The notes under the pieces: model-generated | The model's database searches: none | Told to the model about the DNA's origin: nothing | The model's input: the letters and a program-made list of their open reading frames with translations, nothing else | Translations under genes and position numbers: made by a program | Shown: positions 1 through 11,465 of the stretch, piece by piece | Numbering within the stretch: position 1 is the first letter of the stretch | How the letters are laid out: each line of letters starts with the position of its first letter | Assembly: GCF_018812025.1 (NCBI RefSeq) | Contig: NC_063054.1 | Location: 36,166,396 to 36,230,395 of the forward strand | Source of the DNA: Megalobrama amblycephala | Lineage: Eukaryota; Chordata; Actinopteri; Cypriniformes; Xenocyprididae | Length of the DNA: 64,000 nucleotides | Direction: 5' to 3'

Positions 1-400
1 TATATATATATATATATACACACAGTGGGTACGGAAAGTATTCAGACCCCCTTAAATTTTTCACTCTTTGTTATATTGCAGCCATTTGCTAAAATCATTT
101 AAGTTCATTTTTTTCCTCATTAATGTACACACAGCACCCCATATTGACAGAAAAACACAGAATTGTTGACATTTTTGCAGATTTATTAAAAAAGAAAAAC
201 TGAAATATCACATGGTCCTAAATATTCAGACCCTTTGCTGTGACACTCATATATTTAACTCAGGTGCTGTCCATTTCTTCTGATCATCCTTGAGATGGTT
301 CTACACCTTCATTTGAGTCCAGCTGTGTTTGATTATACTGATTGGACTTGATTAGGAAAGCCACACACCTGTCTATATAAGACCTTACAGCTCACAGTGC

Positions 401-1420
401 ATGTCAGAGCAAATGAGAATCATGCGGTCAAAGGAACTGCCTGAAGAGCTCAGAGACAGAATTGTGGCTAGGCACAGATCTGGCCAAGGTTACAAAACAA
501 TTTCTGCTTCACTTAAGGTTCCTAAGAGCACAGTGGCCTCCATAATCCTTAAATGGAAGACGTTTGGGATGACCAGAACCCTTCCTAGAGCTGGCCGTCC
601 GGCCAAACTGAGCTATCAGGGGAGAAGAGCCTTGCTGAGAGAGGTAAAGAAGAACCCAAAGATCACTGTGGCTGAGCTCCAGAGATGCAGTCGGGAGATG
701 GGAGAAAGTTGTAGAAAGTCAACCATCACTGCAGCCTTCCACCAGTCGGGGCTTTATGGCAGAGTGGCCGGACGGAAGCCTCTCCTCAGTGCAAGACACA
801 TGAAAGCCCGCATGGAGTTTGCCAAGATGGTGAGAAATAAGATTCTCTGGTCTGATGAGACCAAGATAGAACTTTTTGGCCTTAATTCTAAGTGGTATGT
901 GTGGAGAAAACCAGGCACTGCTCATCACCTGTCCAATACAGTCCCAACAGTGAAGCATGGTGGTGGCAGCATCATGCTGTGGGGGTGTTTGTCAGCTGCA
1001 GGGACAGGACGACTGGTTGCAATCGAGGGAAAGATGAATGCGGCCAAGTACAGGGATATCCTGGACGAAAACCTTCTCCAGAGTGCTCAGGACCTCAGAC
1101 TGGGCCGAAGGTTTACCTTCCAACAACACAATGACCCTAAGCACACAGCTAAAATAATGAAGGAGTGGCTTCACAACAACTCCGTGACTGTTCTTGAATG
1201 GCGCAGCCAGAGCCCTGACTTAAACCCAATTGAGCATCTCTGGAGTGACCTAAAAATGGCTGTCCACCAACGTTTACCATCCAACCTGACAGAACTGGAG
1301 AAGATCTGCAAGGAGGAATGGCAGAGGATCCCCAAATCCAGGTGTGAAAAACTTGTTGCATCTTTCCCAAAAAGACTCATGGCTGTATTAGATCAAAAGG
1401 CTGCTTCTATTAAATACTGA
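401..1420 (+). CDS. Tc1-family transposase, full length, second catalytic Asp replaced by His
   Basis: An uninterrupted 339-codon ORF starts at ATG 401 inside the Tc1 element. Tc1 transposases are about 340 residues long and cut and paste the element at TA sites in the nucleus. Residues 1-120 form the paired helix-turn-helix DNA-binding region (RSGQGYKTIS, then a GRP-type linker near 65-67). The catalytic core has D152 (WSDETKI) and E278 (SPDLNPIEHLW). The family's DD34E spacing puts the second Asp 35 residues before that Glu, at 243. Here the codon is CAC, giving QQHNDPKH instead of the usual QQDNDPKH. D245 belongs to the conserved NDP and is not the catalytic residue. The protein is therefore probably full length but catalytically dead. 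Certain as a Tc1 transposase; inactivity is inferred from the substitution. Confidence 0.94.
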   Translation: MSEQMRIMRSKELPEELRDRIVARHRSGQGYKTISASLKVPKSTVASIILKWKTFGMTRTLPRAGRPAKLSYQGRRALLREVKKNPKITVAELQRCSREMGESCRKSTITAAFHQSGLYGRVAGRKPLLSARHMKARMEFAKMVRNKILWSDETKIELFGLNSKWYVWRKPGTAHHLSNTVPTVKHGGGSIMLWGCLSAAGTGRLVAIEGKMNAAKYRDILDENLLQSAQDLRLGRRFTFQQHNDPKHTAKIMKEWLHNNSVTVLEWRSQSPDLNPIEHLWSDLKMAVHQRLPSNLTELEKICKEEWQRIPKSRCEKLVASFPKRLMAVLDQKAASIKY

Positions 1421-1444
1421 GCAAAGGGTCTGAATACTTAGGAC

Positions 1445-2296
1445 CAGGGCTTGACATTAACACCCGCCAACCCGCCAAACGCGGGTAGATTTCAGCTGTG
1501 GCGGGTAAGACAACCACTCCCACTAGCCACTTTGGCGGGTTGAATATAATTTCAGCCTACAGTCAAATGAAATGTAGCTAAACTCGTCGTAGCACAAAAT
1601 TACAATCCGATCACAATTCGTTATCAATTAACTTGCAGTTAGTGAAGGCGGGATCGGCGGAATCGTGCTGAATGAGACACAAGACTGTAAAGGACACAAC
1701 AGAAGCGCTCTCTCTCTCTGACGCGCGCGCGGTCAGTTCTCCTCGTGCCGGAACAGTCAAATACACGCACACACAGATATCAAAATGTCCATCGTGTGGA
1801 GTATCTCGCGTGGATACAGTTGGTTATGGCTTAAGTGGACGTAAACAGGTGGGTAATAATTAACCCACTGTATCTGAAAAGTTTAGGCTATTTAATTTAC
1901 TATTGTATTTGTAATTTGCTAATTTGCTTCTTTGTTCTTTTTATATAGTCAAAATATAAAACAATATAGCAAAAATAACTTATAAATAACTTACAATTAT
2001 AAAATGTATCATATTATGTTCATATTATTCACCTGTACATACCAGCTGATATACCATGTAGGCCTAGTCTTGATTTAGGTAGTCAATCTGAAAGTTTTAA
2101 AGGGTTTTAAATCTTCCAAATCAAGTAAAATGACTCAAAATCAAGTAATTTTAGCATGCCAAAGTCAACTTTAATCATATAAAATGTAATTTCCCAACAG
2201 CAAAATTGTGGCCAGTGAAAATGCTGAGTGGCTAGTAACTTTGGAAAACCACTAGCCACAGTGGCTGGTGAGCAAAAAAGTTAATGTCAAGCCCTG
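1445..2296. mobile_element. Non-autonomous hAT element nested in the Tc1
   Basis: Perfect 17-bp inverted ends, CAGGGCTTGACATTAAC at 1445 and the complement ending at 2296, are flanked by the 8-bp duplication CTTAGGAC (1437-1444 and 2297-2304). An 8-bp target duplication with CAGGG ends is typical of the hAT superfamily. The interior has GC-rich gcgggt-type subterminal repeats and a CpG-rich patch near 1715-1745, but no transposase. The ORF at 1672-1863 is short and matches nothing I recognise. The insertion lies downstream of the Tc1 stop codon, so it leaves the transposase ORF intact. Confidence 0.9.
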
Positions 2297-2500
2297 CTTA
2301 GGACCATGTGATATTTCAGTTTTTCTTTTTTGATAAATCTGCAAAAATGTCAACAATTCTGTGTTTTTCTGTCAATATGGGGTGCTGTGTGTACATTAAT
2401 GAGGAAAAAAATAAACTTAAATGATTTTAGCAAATGGCTGCAATATAACAAAGAGTGAAAAATTTAAGGGGGTCTGAATACTTTCCGTACCCACTGTGTA

Positions 2501-2928
2501 TATATACATTATATGCATGTATATTAAGGTATATAAGTAGTATTAGAGTTCTGTTCATATATATGATGTGTGTTAATGCATCATTTATTCTGTAGTCTGA
2601 AGCAGAAGCAGCCGTGTCCATCTCTACAGGAGGTCAGGTGCTCACCTGATCAATGCTTTCCACACAAACTCAAACAAACTAACAATACTAGAGGAAAAGA
2701 TGGACTGATGTTGACTGAAGCATTCAGTCGATTGATTTCATCATAGTTTTATTCAGAAAGTAGAAAACAACAACAACCTTGCTTATTTCGCGGTCTCCTC
2801 TTTGACTGATCCAGGTTGTAAAGTCAGGCCAGAAGAAGACAGATTTACCCAAATAAAAACTATTCTATGTAAAAGTGTTAAGTGTAAATTGCTCTGATGT
2901 ACAGTATACATGGTGTATATATTTTGAT
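2501..2928. other. AT-rich intergenic stretch
   Basis: No ORF, repeat end or RNA-like feature that I can support. Confidence 0.5.
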
Positions 2929-3152
2929 AGTTACACTTTATTTTGATAGTTCACTTTAGACATTCTACTAACTACTAACTAACTTTGCAATGAGAGTTTA
3001 TGAGAGTTAGTTGACGTCATTCTCACTACCCGTTGTATTAGTAGACTGTTAGGTTAGGGTTTGGGTTAGTAGATTAAGTTGACATGTAGTTGTAAAGCCA
3101 CTTATACAGTAGTTGGTCGTCTAAAGTGAGCTGTCAACATAGTGTTATCATT
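2929..3152. repeat. Short TIR element (MITE)
   Basis: The left arm (GTTCACTTTAGAC near 2950) is repeated in inverse orientation on the right (GTCTAAAGTGAGC near 3120), with a further 15-20 partly matching bases outside each. The middle holds the gttagggtttgggttag-type sequence common in fish MITEs. No coding capacity. Confidence 0.6.
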
Positions 3153-3582
3153 CTGTCTGACGATAATCATCTCAGGCTGCACTAGCTCTGCTTTTTCTTG
3201 TTGAGTTTGTGTGTATTTACAGTCTGTTTCTCCTAAAGCAGCTGTGCTGATGTTCTGCTCCATGAAAAACACATCGACCATATAGTTTTAATTATATTAC
3301 TCATAGAACTTTTATGTGATTATTTATGCATATATTTATTATCATTATTTTTGCATGATCAGGGACATGTTAATTATTTTTATGAAATGACTCCTCAGAG
3401 AAATTCACTGTAGCTAAGTGTTGTTCCTCCCATTTTTCAAAGCAGTTGACAGCTTTAATTACAGTTAATTTCCTTGAAATCATTTAAATTCTTCCTCACA
3501 TTTAAATTAAATTGCAATTGCTAACAGCTCTCACAAAAACATTCAATCATCAAATTAAGCTGGTGTTTTTTAAATTTTTATT

Positions 3583-3815
3583 TACAATAAGGTTTCATTT
3601 GTTAACATTAGTTAACTACACTAGTTAACTAATGAACAATACTCAATAATCTGTACATTTTCTAAAAAAGGATTAACATCAAGTCTTATCTGTTAATATT
3701 AGTTAATGCACTGTGAACTAACTTGAACATTAACCAAGATTAATAAATTCTCTAAAATATATATTGCTCATTGTCAGTTAATGCATTAACTAATGTTTAT
3801 AAATGATACCTTATA
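3583..3815. repeat. AT-rich foldback MITE, copy 1
   Basis: Begins with AAGGTTTCATTTGTTAACAT and ends with complementary GTTTATAAATGATACCTTAT. The interior is made of repeated gttaactaatg / cattagttaac motifs, so the whole element can fold back. A second copy of the family lies at 24796-25046. Confidence 0.65.
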
Positions 3816-4032
3816 GTTAAATGCTACCATATCTTTACTGACATTTCTTTTTGTTCATGATAACTAGATACAATCATTTGGTAACATTTTATTTTAGGGT
3901 CTTTTAACTAGTTGCTTATTAGCATGCATATTACTAGAATATTGGCTATTTATTAGTACTTTTTAAGCACATATTAATGCCTTACATTCTTAATCCTAAC
4001 CTATACCTAAACTGAACAACTACCTTACTAAC

Positions 4033-5375
4033 TTAGACTGGGTAAACCCAGCCTGATCTGCCGGCGATTTGATTTCGCCCGGCAACTCAGTCTGGAAACC
4101 CGTACATTCATTTCTACTTGCTTCTGTTACACTTTTGAGGGAACCAATCATAGACTGGCTTATCCACCTTGCTCGCTATTGCCGGGTATAACACGATGAC
4201 GATAGAGAAGCGACGGCAAGCACAACCATCAATCCAATTCCTTTTAACCTCTTGACGATGCTGAATGATAGTGATGGCGAAATGAAGCTTTGCGAAGCAC
4301 CGAGGCTTTCCCCTCAAGTGTATCGTAAAAAGGTTCATTACTCAAAGCTTTTCAACACGGTGCACATTACGGTTTCATGTAATAAATCAGTTTGTGCTAT
4401 GAAAAGCGTATGAAAACAATGTAAATTATTATACATGAAAAAAGTCATTTTACTTACACAATTTGAATAAATGAGTCTGAATAAATTTTGGGGAGAAAAA
4501 TAGGCAAGCTTTGGCATATATATTATCAAAATAAATGATTGTCATAGAATGAAGTATGAACTGGGAATAAATACAAACGGAACATGTAAATATTTATTCG
4601 TATTATGGCTAAAAAGCAAATGACACTTCACATCTGCGCAAGGGTTCACGTTATGTGAATCAGAATATGAAGCAGTCACGTGGTTGATACAAAGTACGTC
4701 ACCCGGATCGTTGATCTGATTGGTTGAAGGACTATCCAATTGCGTGAATAATGCTCGTTGATCACGCCTCTTGTGCAGTAGAAAATACATACAGACTCCC
4801 CAGACCAATGTTCAATTTTAAAGGTGCCATCGAACGTTTTTTTACAAGATGTAATATAAGTCTAAGGTGTCCCCTGAATGTGTCTGTGAAGTTTCAGCTT
4901 AAAATACCCCATAGTTTTTTTATTATTAATTTTTTTAACTGCCTATTTTGAAGCATAATTAGAAATGTGCCGATTCATGCTGTTACGTAACAGTCGGTGT
5001 TATGTTGAGATTTATATAAGAAGGAGGAAACAATGGAGTTTGTCATTTCCATGTACTGAGTTATTTAACTATTTAATACTGGCTGCCCTTGTCTAATGCC
5101 TTGAACATGGGCTGGCATATGCAAATATTGGGGGCGTACATATTAATGATCCCGACTGTTACGTAACAGTCGGTGTTATGTTGAGATTCGCCTGTTCTTC
5201 GGAGGTCTTTTAAACAAATGAGATTTATATAAGAAGGAGGAAACAATGGAGTTTGAGACTCACTGTATGTCATTTCCATGTACTGAACTCTTGTTATTCA
5301 ACTATGCCAAGATAAATTCAATTTTTAATTCTAGGGCACCTTTAAATTGAGCTTGGTCTGGTGATTGCTAGACAA
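4033..5375. mobile_element. Element with 8-bp target duplication nested in the MITE
   Basis: Flanked by TTACTAAC at 4025-4032 and 5376-5383; removing it and one duplication restores the continuous MITE sequence. The left end reads TTAGACTGGGTAAACCCAG and the right end ggtctggtgattgctagac, with weak inverted similarity. The 8-bp duplication suggests hAT. No transposase is visible. It contains a TTAA element at 4822-5341. Confidence 0.7.
4822..5341. mobile_element. TTAA-target MITE (AGGTGCC family), copy 1
   Basis: TTAA at 4818-4821 and 5342-5345 flanks ends AGGTGCC and GGGCACCT. Two further members of the family lie at 13342-14224 and, inverted and truncated, at 51470-52086. This copy contains a duplicated inner block (gttacgtaacagtcggtg at about 4982 and about 5159). 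No coding capacity. Confidence 0.8.
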
Positions 5376-5476
5376 TTACTAACTATTAATAAGCAGTAAA
5401 TTATAAGTTTATTGGGGGAAAAGTCATAGTTAATAGTTTATATGTGTTCCTTATACTAAAGTGTTACCAATCATTT

Positions 5477-6307
5477 ATAGAAAATTGCACTGAAAAGAGC
5501 AATTGGAAAAGGATATAGCTGCTGAAGTATCCTAGAGCTGATAATGATGAGAAAAAGTATATATTTAGTTAATTTTCATGTCTTTTTCAGGCCTGGAAAT
5601 AACACATTTCCAAATCCCTGATATTTCCAGGCTTTTTTTTTTTTTTTGGCACTAATTACTGATGTTTTATTGAAAAAGTATATAGCTCTGTTTGGTTCCC
5701 TGTTTGTTGTGAAGTGTGAGAGACTGAAAAGCCTCTCAGATGAACATCTCAGATCCGTGATGAGGAGCACCGGAGAGAGCTCTGTAATTTAGTACTTTTA
5801 CCATGAAGCACTTGGTCAACAAGAAACCATCTGTCAAGAACAGAAATGCAAATGTGGATGGTGCAGAATGTGTTTTGCTATTCTCATCTCATCAGGAGAT
5901 GAGTTTGACCAATTACATGGCAGAAATACAAACCTTTAGCAATGACTCCTGATTCTACATGCGGCCCCAGGAAATCCTGGATGAATAAGACTTCATATTT
6001 AATAATCTGCAGTCTCAGACAGTAATGATGTATGCATGAAGACGACTCCTGTGATTCTTCCGGTGGCCTTATAAATAAGACAGCAGCTCGTGGAGTAGAG
6101 GATTGTGGATTCCAGCCATAACTGTCCTTGTTCTTTGAGCTGAACACCAGGGAGACTCAGTCTCAGTCTCTTAATGTGTGCTGTAGTAACATCATGTGAA
6201 AATTATGGAATTAAATTCCAGCACATGATTGGAAATGGTATTGGTCAACTTTTCATTCATGCATTGTGTTTTTGTTAGCTTGTTAGTTGTCATGTTATTA
6301 TTATTTT
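5477..6307. other. Intergenic stretch with short hairpin and poly-T
   Basis: Contains a small inverted repeat around cctggaaat...atttccagg (5590-5630) followed by a T tract. Otherwise I see no gene or recognisable element. Confidence 0.45.
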
Positions 6308-6707
6308 TTAAGGGGACCTATTATATTAAGATGTAATATAAGTCTCTGGTGTCACCAGAGTGTGTATGTGTTGTTTCAGCTCAATATACCCGATCATTGC
6401 CACTTTTTGGGTGTGAGCAAAAATGCGCTGTTTTTAAGTGTGTCCCTTTAAATGCAAATAAGCTGCTGCACCCGGCCCCCTTTCCAGAAGAGGGCGGAGC
6501 TTCAAGAGCTCATGCTCCGGCATACCGGCAACAACAAAACAGGACAATCTCATGCACCAAAAATGTCAGAAAGTTTTAGTTAGTTTAGTTTTAATTAATT
6601 TTGTTAAATTTTAAGTGACATTTTATGAATTAAACAGCTTGTAAACGTACTTCATCACTAGAGAAATTGAAATAAAAAATCCATAAAAGTATTATGCAAT
6701 CATTTAA

Positions 6708-7140
6708 AGGGCACCTATTATGCAAAATCCACTTTTACATGGTGTTTGGACATAAATATGAGTTGGCAGTGTGTGAACACAATCACCCTAATAAAAATCC
6801 ACCCACTCATTTTTTATCCCCATTAATCCAAAGCAGTCATGCCGTTTTGATTCAGTGTGACATCACACTGCTCAGGCCCCGCCCATGGCTGCTGAGTGAC
6901 AGTCCTGAATTAGCATAGTTTCCGCCCTAAGCGACTTGTACACTGTACATTGTCAACAATGTCCCGTAAGCAATCCTGGTGTTTTGTTTTTAGATGCAAG
7001 ACTGAACATAAGACTTTTCATTTTCTCCCAACATCTGAGCCACTAAAGACGCAGTGTTTTAGTTTAATATTTGAAGATAATGCACCCCAAAATTGACCTT
7101 AATTAATTTATGTCTGTGCAAATGTAAGGCTGAACACTGT
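6708..7140 (+). mobile_element. Left part of a TTAA element with THAP-like exon
   Basis: Starts as TTAA (6704-6707) then AGGGCACCTATTATGC, a distinct family from its host. The matching right end (GGTGCCCT-TTAA) is absent, so the element is truncated. It includes the THAP-like reading frame at 6959. Confidence 0.6.
6959..7096 (+). pseudogene. THAP-domain transposase N-terminal remnant
   Basis: A 45-codon frame opens MSRKQSWCFVFRCKTEH and continues KTFHFLPTSEPLKTQ. A Cys-x4-Cys followed by a FH-x-LP motif is the start of the THAP C2CH zinc finger, a DNA-binding domain of transposases such as Kolobok and P. The frame stops at TGA 7094-7096. Just beyond, tctgtgcaaatg may be the degraded Cys-x2-His end of the domain. 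No catalytic part follows. It sits in a TTAA-target element, which favours Kolobok. Domain call by eye only. Confidence 0.5.
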
Positions 7141-7270
7141 TATTAACAATTGTCATTTTGGCTGCGTGAGATTCTCCAGCTTTGTTGTTGTTGAGCAACT
7201 GAAGTGTGAGCTGTTAAAGCTCCGCCCTCTTCTGGAAAGGGGGCAGGAGCAGCAGCTCATTTGCATTTAA

Positions 7271-8541
7271 CTCCCTCAGGTCGGCGGTCACGCCGGCGTG
7301 ACCACCGCGGTTTTTTTCTTACCAGTGTGAAAGAGACTCAAAATACTCCGTCAATGTTGCACATACAATTAAGAGCTATACACCAGAAATGTTTGGTTTT
7401 AAATCGTGTAAGTCAAAAACAAATATTCTCTGTTTATGTAATCTGTATGAAAAGAGAGCCATGTCAGAAATCCGTGATTCAGCTCATTATCCACTAATGC
7501 GGCCACGCCAACGGAGCCAGCGCTATTCAGAGGCAAATACTGAGGCAATGCATGCATACATCATCTCAATCGTGTATTTATTGTCTTGAAAAGTGTTTAT
7601 CTGGATGATATAGCGATCTCTGGCCTCTGTTAGTTCCTGGAGAGTCACATGGTTGTCCTTCTTTAGATTAATTTGTGGACTAAAGGTGTACAGAGCGCCC
7701 TCCAGCTGCAAGTATGAATTGAAAACACAGTATCCAGCACTCATAATGATGACAATAAATATTACCCCTGTGTATAGAAAATTTACATAAACATGAGAAT
7801 CCATCAATATTTCTCCAAATGTGCATGCTTTTAAGCTAAAAGCCTATATGAAATGCCACAGAGGTAACATAATTGTTCAGACACTTTGCATCACAGAAAT
7901 ACATTATATTTTAAAGAATATAATAGAATACCATTATTTTAAATTGTAATAATATTTCACAGTATTGCTGTTTATGATGAGCTGAGACATTATTACAGAG
8001 GGTTTTTTTTCACAGCCTACCTGACTGAAAGGCCTCATTAATATGCAAGTCATTTCAGGTCATTATTATGTGATTCTTTTGTCTTCTCAGGTGTAAATGG
8101 CCCATTATTCATGCAGATTCACGCCTCCACGCATACTGTGTTTCTTGACAAAAAGTGTCTTACAAAATTTAAATCTCTCTATTGTTTTATATGAAGGAGT
8201 AGGCAGAATAATTTTACATCATTCTGAAGCAAAAACTCTAGTCTACAACCTCCAATACCCAGAAGTCTTGTGAACACAGATTTAATATTATTTTTTTTTT
8301 TGGCTTTATTTCAGTGACTTAAGTTTTTTGTTTTTTCAATAACCACGCATAAACATTATTCCTTCAAAAACACAAACATGTACATACATGTTCCTCACGT
8401 ATTATTGTAGCCTAGTTTGTGCTGAATACAGTGTAATGACACTTTTGTCATTTATATGTTTATGAACAACTGAAAAAAGCACAAATGTCAGGGCATGTCA
8501 AAACTTCTCCAGGGCCCCAAAAATCCTCAGACCCCAGAGGG
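7271..8541. mobile_element. TTAA-target element with CCCTC-type ends
   Basis: TTAA at 7267-7270 and 8542-8545 flanks ends CTCCCTCAGGTC and GACCCCAGAGGG, which are loosely inverse. C-rich CCCT ends with TTAA are typical of piggyBac-like MITEs. It interrupts the older element at 6312-8707. No transposase seen. The ORFs inside (for example 7523-7807 minus) match nothing I know. Confidence 0.6.
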
Positions 8542-8711
8542 TTAAAGGGACACACACAAAAATGGCGTGTTTTTGCTCACACCCAAATAAGGGCAAATTT
8601 GACAAGCTGTAATAAATGATCTGTGGGGGATTTTGAGCTGAAACTTCACAGACACATTCTTGGAACACCAGAGACTTATCTTTTGAAAGAGGCATAATAG
8701 GTCCCCTTTAA

Positions 8712-9857
8712 GACATTTCTCCTTTAGACAAAAAGGGTTCTTTAAAATTGAATCAAGAACCCCAGAGTTCTATATTGAACCTTTTTTCTATGACTGACTT
8801 TCTTACGGAACAGATGCATTTTTGAAGAATAGCCTTATATAGCGCTCAAGATGTATGTGATTAGACAGACTGATATTTTGTATTTGCATTGCAGTGATTA
8901 AATGTGACAAAACAACAAACTAAATGAAGCTAGTCTTTGGGAGAGCTGAAGGGGAAGCCAGAGAATCATTTATTCATCTATTTCTCTGTTTATCATACGG
9001 TACAGCAGCATCACGAATCGTTGATGCACACTCATTTTCTGAAAATCAGATGAAAATGTTCATGTGGCTTTGTTGAACTTTTAGAAATTATTAAAAGAGG
9101 TCACATATATCAAGCTTTCATTGATCTTTTGAGATAAAAGAGTCCATTTCTCTGAAAACCATCTGTTACTCTGGACATCTGGTTTAGAGCAGCATGAAGG
9201 CTAGTAACCAATGACAGAAGTTTAATTTTTCAATGAACTATATCCTTTAATGCTCTTTGAATCTTTTGATGTGTTATTGTGTGTTTGTTCAAGAGAGAGA
9301 GACAGATGGAGAGACAGACCGAACACACAAACACTTATTGATCTCATCAGAGGGGCTGCTGGGAAAATCAGTGCGTTCAAGTGTCCTCAATAATGTGACT
9401 TTTCTCTTTGTCTCTCTCTCATTCTCTAGACGGCAGATTTGTCATTTTCCGAGCTGCAGAAGTGCTAGACAGATGACAGAAGGATAAAATTAGAAAACAG
9501 AGGCACTTATCATGTCAGACTAAGCACGTCATTCTCCCACAGGATGGAGCCGGAGCCGGGATATAGCATACACCAGTGAGCTTTCATCAGATGAGTAGTG
9601 TTTGATTGATTGACCGTCCTTTATTGATAATCAGTCATATATAATGGGGAATCTCATGAAACCTGTCAAAAACATGTGCAAGTCATATTTCACCCACAAA
9701 ATAACGAAAAATATTTTTCATAAAGAAAACAGATACTATTTTCAGGAGCATTATGATTTTTTTTTATTTATTTTTTTTATTGTGGCATTATTTTCATGAC
9801 AATTATGTATTTATAACAGTATAATATAATGTTATAATGTTAGTATTTGTTCTATTG

Positions 9858-9858
<1 letters not shown>
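8712..9858. other. Intergenic stretch
   Basis: No supported gene. Contains a short GAGA-rich segment near 9292-9310 and no clear transposon ends. Confidence 0.45.

Positions 9859-9894
<36 letters not shown>
9859..9894. repeat. (AT)n microsatellite
   Basis: About 18 uninterrupted AT units. Confidence 0.95.
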
Positions 9895-9900
<6 letters not shown>

Positions 9901-10246
9901 CACCATGTGTATACGTACATGTAAATATTCATATACGTTTGTATCATATCTATAGGTAGATGAGTGTCATTTTCTGAATATTTGGTATCTTTCATTGACC
10001 ATTTGTTTATATTCTGTTTTGTACCATATTCATGGACAAGGTATAATGAGAATCACCAATGAGAATGAGAATAACCAGAACACTGGTAATGAGGATGACA
10101 CTTTTTTTTTTTTATTATAAAAATGAGAATTTGGGAGGAAACGTGCTTTGTTTTTGTGGAAAATAATGTTACAGTATAAAAATCCCAATGGCATTAAAAT
10201 AGTATTTTTTTGTTTGTTTGTTTGATTTTGAGGTGAATTGTGACCT

Positions 10247-10248
<2 letters not shown>

Positions 10249-10319
<71 letters not shown>
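10249..10319. repeat. (CA)n microsatellite
   Basis: About 35 uninterrupted CA units. ORFs crossing it on the minus strand are poly(Val-Cys) artefacts. Confidence 0.97.
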
Positions 10320-10325
<6 letters not shown>

Positions 10326-10784
10326 GATGTTGCTGCACAGTAATTTATATCCAGGATGAGAGCGGCTGAAATGGTCTCGGTGACTCATTGATAAATTGGC
10401 ACACAGTGATGGCTGCTGATCGCCAGTGCAGGAAACAAACACATTTCTCTTTCCCATTGCAAACAGACTCACAGGTTCAGGTATGAAATGATTCAGGTGG
10501 AACAGTAATGTGATAAATACTGCCTCCATTTGAGAGAATTAAGAATCGCCCAAAGGCTTCAGTATCGAGCCGATGTACAGAAGGAGATGTTACTGCTATG
10601 TTACTCTTCTCATATCACCTCTGAAAGCCACATATGTCTTTTTGAGTGCTTCTTTTCTCTCATACTGGCTGTTAGTGATTTTTATTTCAACAAGATCCCA
10701 CAGATCTAATGAAGAATAATAATATATTGAGGATGAGCCACTAATATCACCAAAAGGAATAGCAAAAATAAATATAGCTGCAAG
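10320..10784. other. Intergenic stretch
   Basis: No gene or repeat end that I can support. Confidence 0.4.
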
Positions 10785-11465
10785 TAGCAATTAAGGGGCC
10801 AAGCACAACAGAAGCAAACAAACAGACCAACAATGTCATAACGGACTATGATAGCAACTGAGACAAAGACACTGCATGTCAATCAGACCAACAGTACTGT
10901 AGTAAAAGCCAATTTTTTATGTTTTGTTCAATTATAGCGCAGTCCCTCCGCTTTTGTGTGTCCTCAAAGTGCCTCCATATATAAGTGTGTCAATTGTTTT
11001 TATATGCATGAACACATAATTTGATAAACACATTTTTTTTGCCACATACTATCAAAATTTTGACATTTGGCTATTAGCATATAGTCAATCACCTATGTTT
11101 TCAATTTTCCTAAGGTGGTTTCATCTCGATCCAACTAACAGATTCGAAGAATTTTGTGAATGTTGTTTAAATGCTAAATCACAACATTGCACTAACCACA
11201 AGGCAAAACCTAGTATGTTTGGTATAGTTGGACTCGGCAAGGCTTCAGGAATCCAAGGAGGTGTCCCACATCCAAAGTTATAAGCATGTCAATTATTTTT
11301 TCACCACTAGGTGGCGCTGGTCTGAAACTTCTCAGACTCCTTCAGGGTATTGTGCCAATGAACCATACACAGCAAAATCCGCAGAGTTAAATCAACTCTG
11401 CTTAGAGTACATATGGTCCCTCTCTATATAGTGTTAAAATAACACTGAAGCAGAGTTAAAGTTAA

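Larger units (their letters stand above)
21..2498 (+). mobile_element. Tc1/mariner transposon with both ends, interrupted by a hAT element
   Basis: Inverted ends read CACAGTGGGTACGGAAAG at 21 and its complement ending at 2498. They extend about 200 bp inward, to around 230 on the left and from about 2300 on the right. The element sits in a (TA)n tract; TA flanks the right end, and the left end reads CACACAGTG, two bases longer. Without the nested 852-bp hAT element and its 8-bp duplication it is about 1.62 kb, the usual size of a full Tc1 element. It carries one transposase gene at 401-1420. Both ends and the whole ORF are present, so this is a fairly young copy. Confidence 0.93.
3880..5468. 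mobile_element. hAT-like MITE acting as host for a nested insertion
   Basis: The left end GGTAACATTTTATTTTAGGG and right end CTAAAGTGTTACC are flanked by the 8-bp duplication AATCATTT (3872-3879 and 5469-5476). The original element is only about 240 bp; the rest is a later insertion at 4033-5375. The 8-bp duplication suggests a hAT-type transposase moved it. No ORF. Confidence 0.75.
6312..8707. mobile_element. TTAA-target element (AGGGGACC family), nested twice
   Basis: TTAA at 6308-6311 and 8708-8711 borders ends GGGGACCTATTAT and AATAGGTCCCCT. Symmetric internal blocks (gagcaaaaatgcgctg and its complement; agagggcggagct and its complement) mark the two arms. The arms are separated by partial and full insertions of other TTAA elements at 6708 and 7271-8541. 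No intact ORF. Confidence 0.75.

Noticed and set aside
10030..10529. Minus-strand frames with long Val-Cys runs
   Set aside because: Translation of the (CA)n microsatellite.
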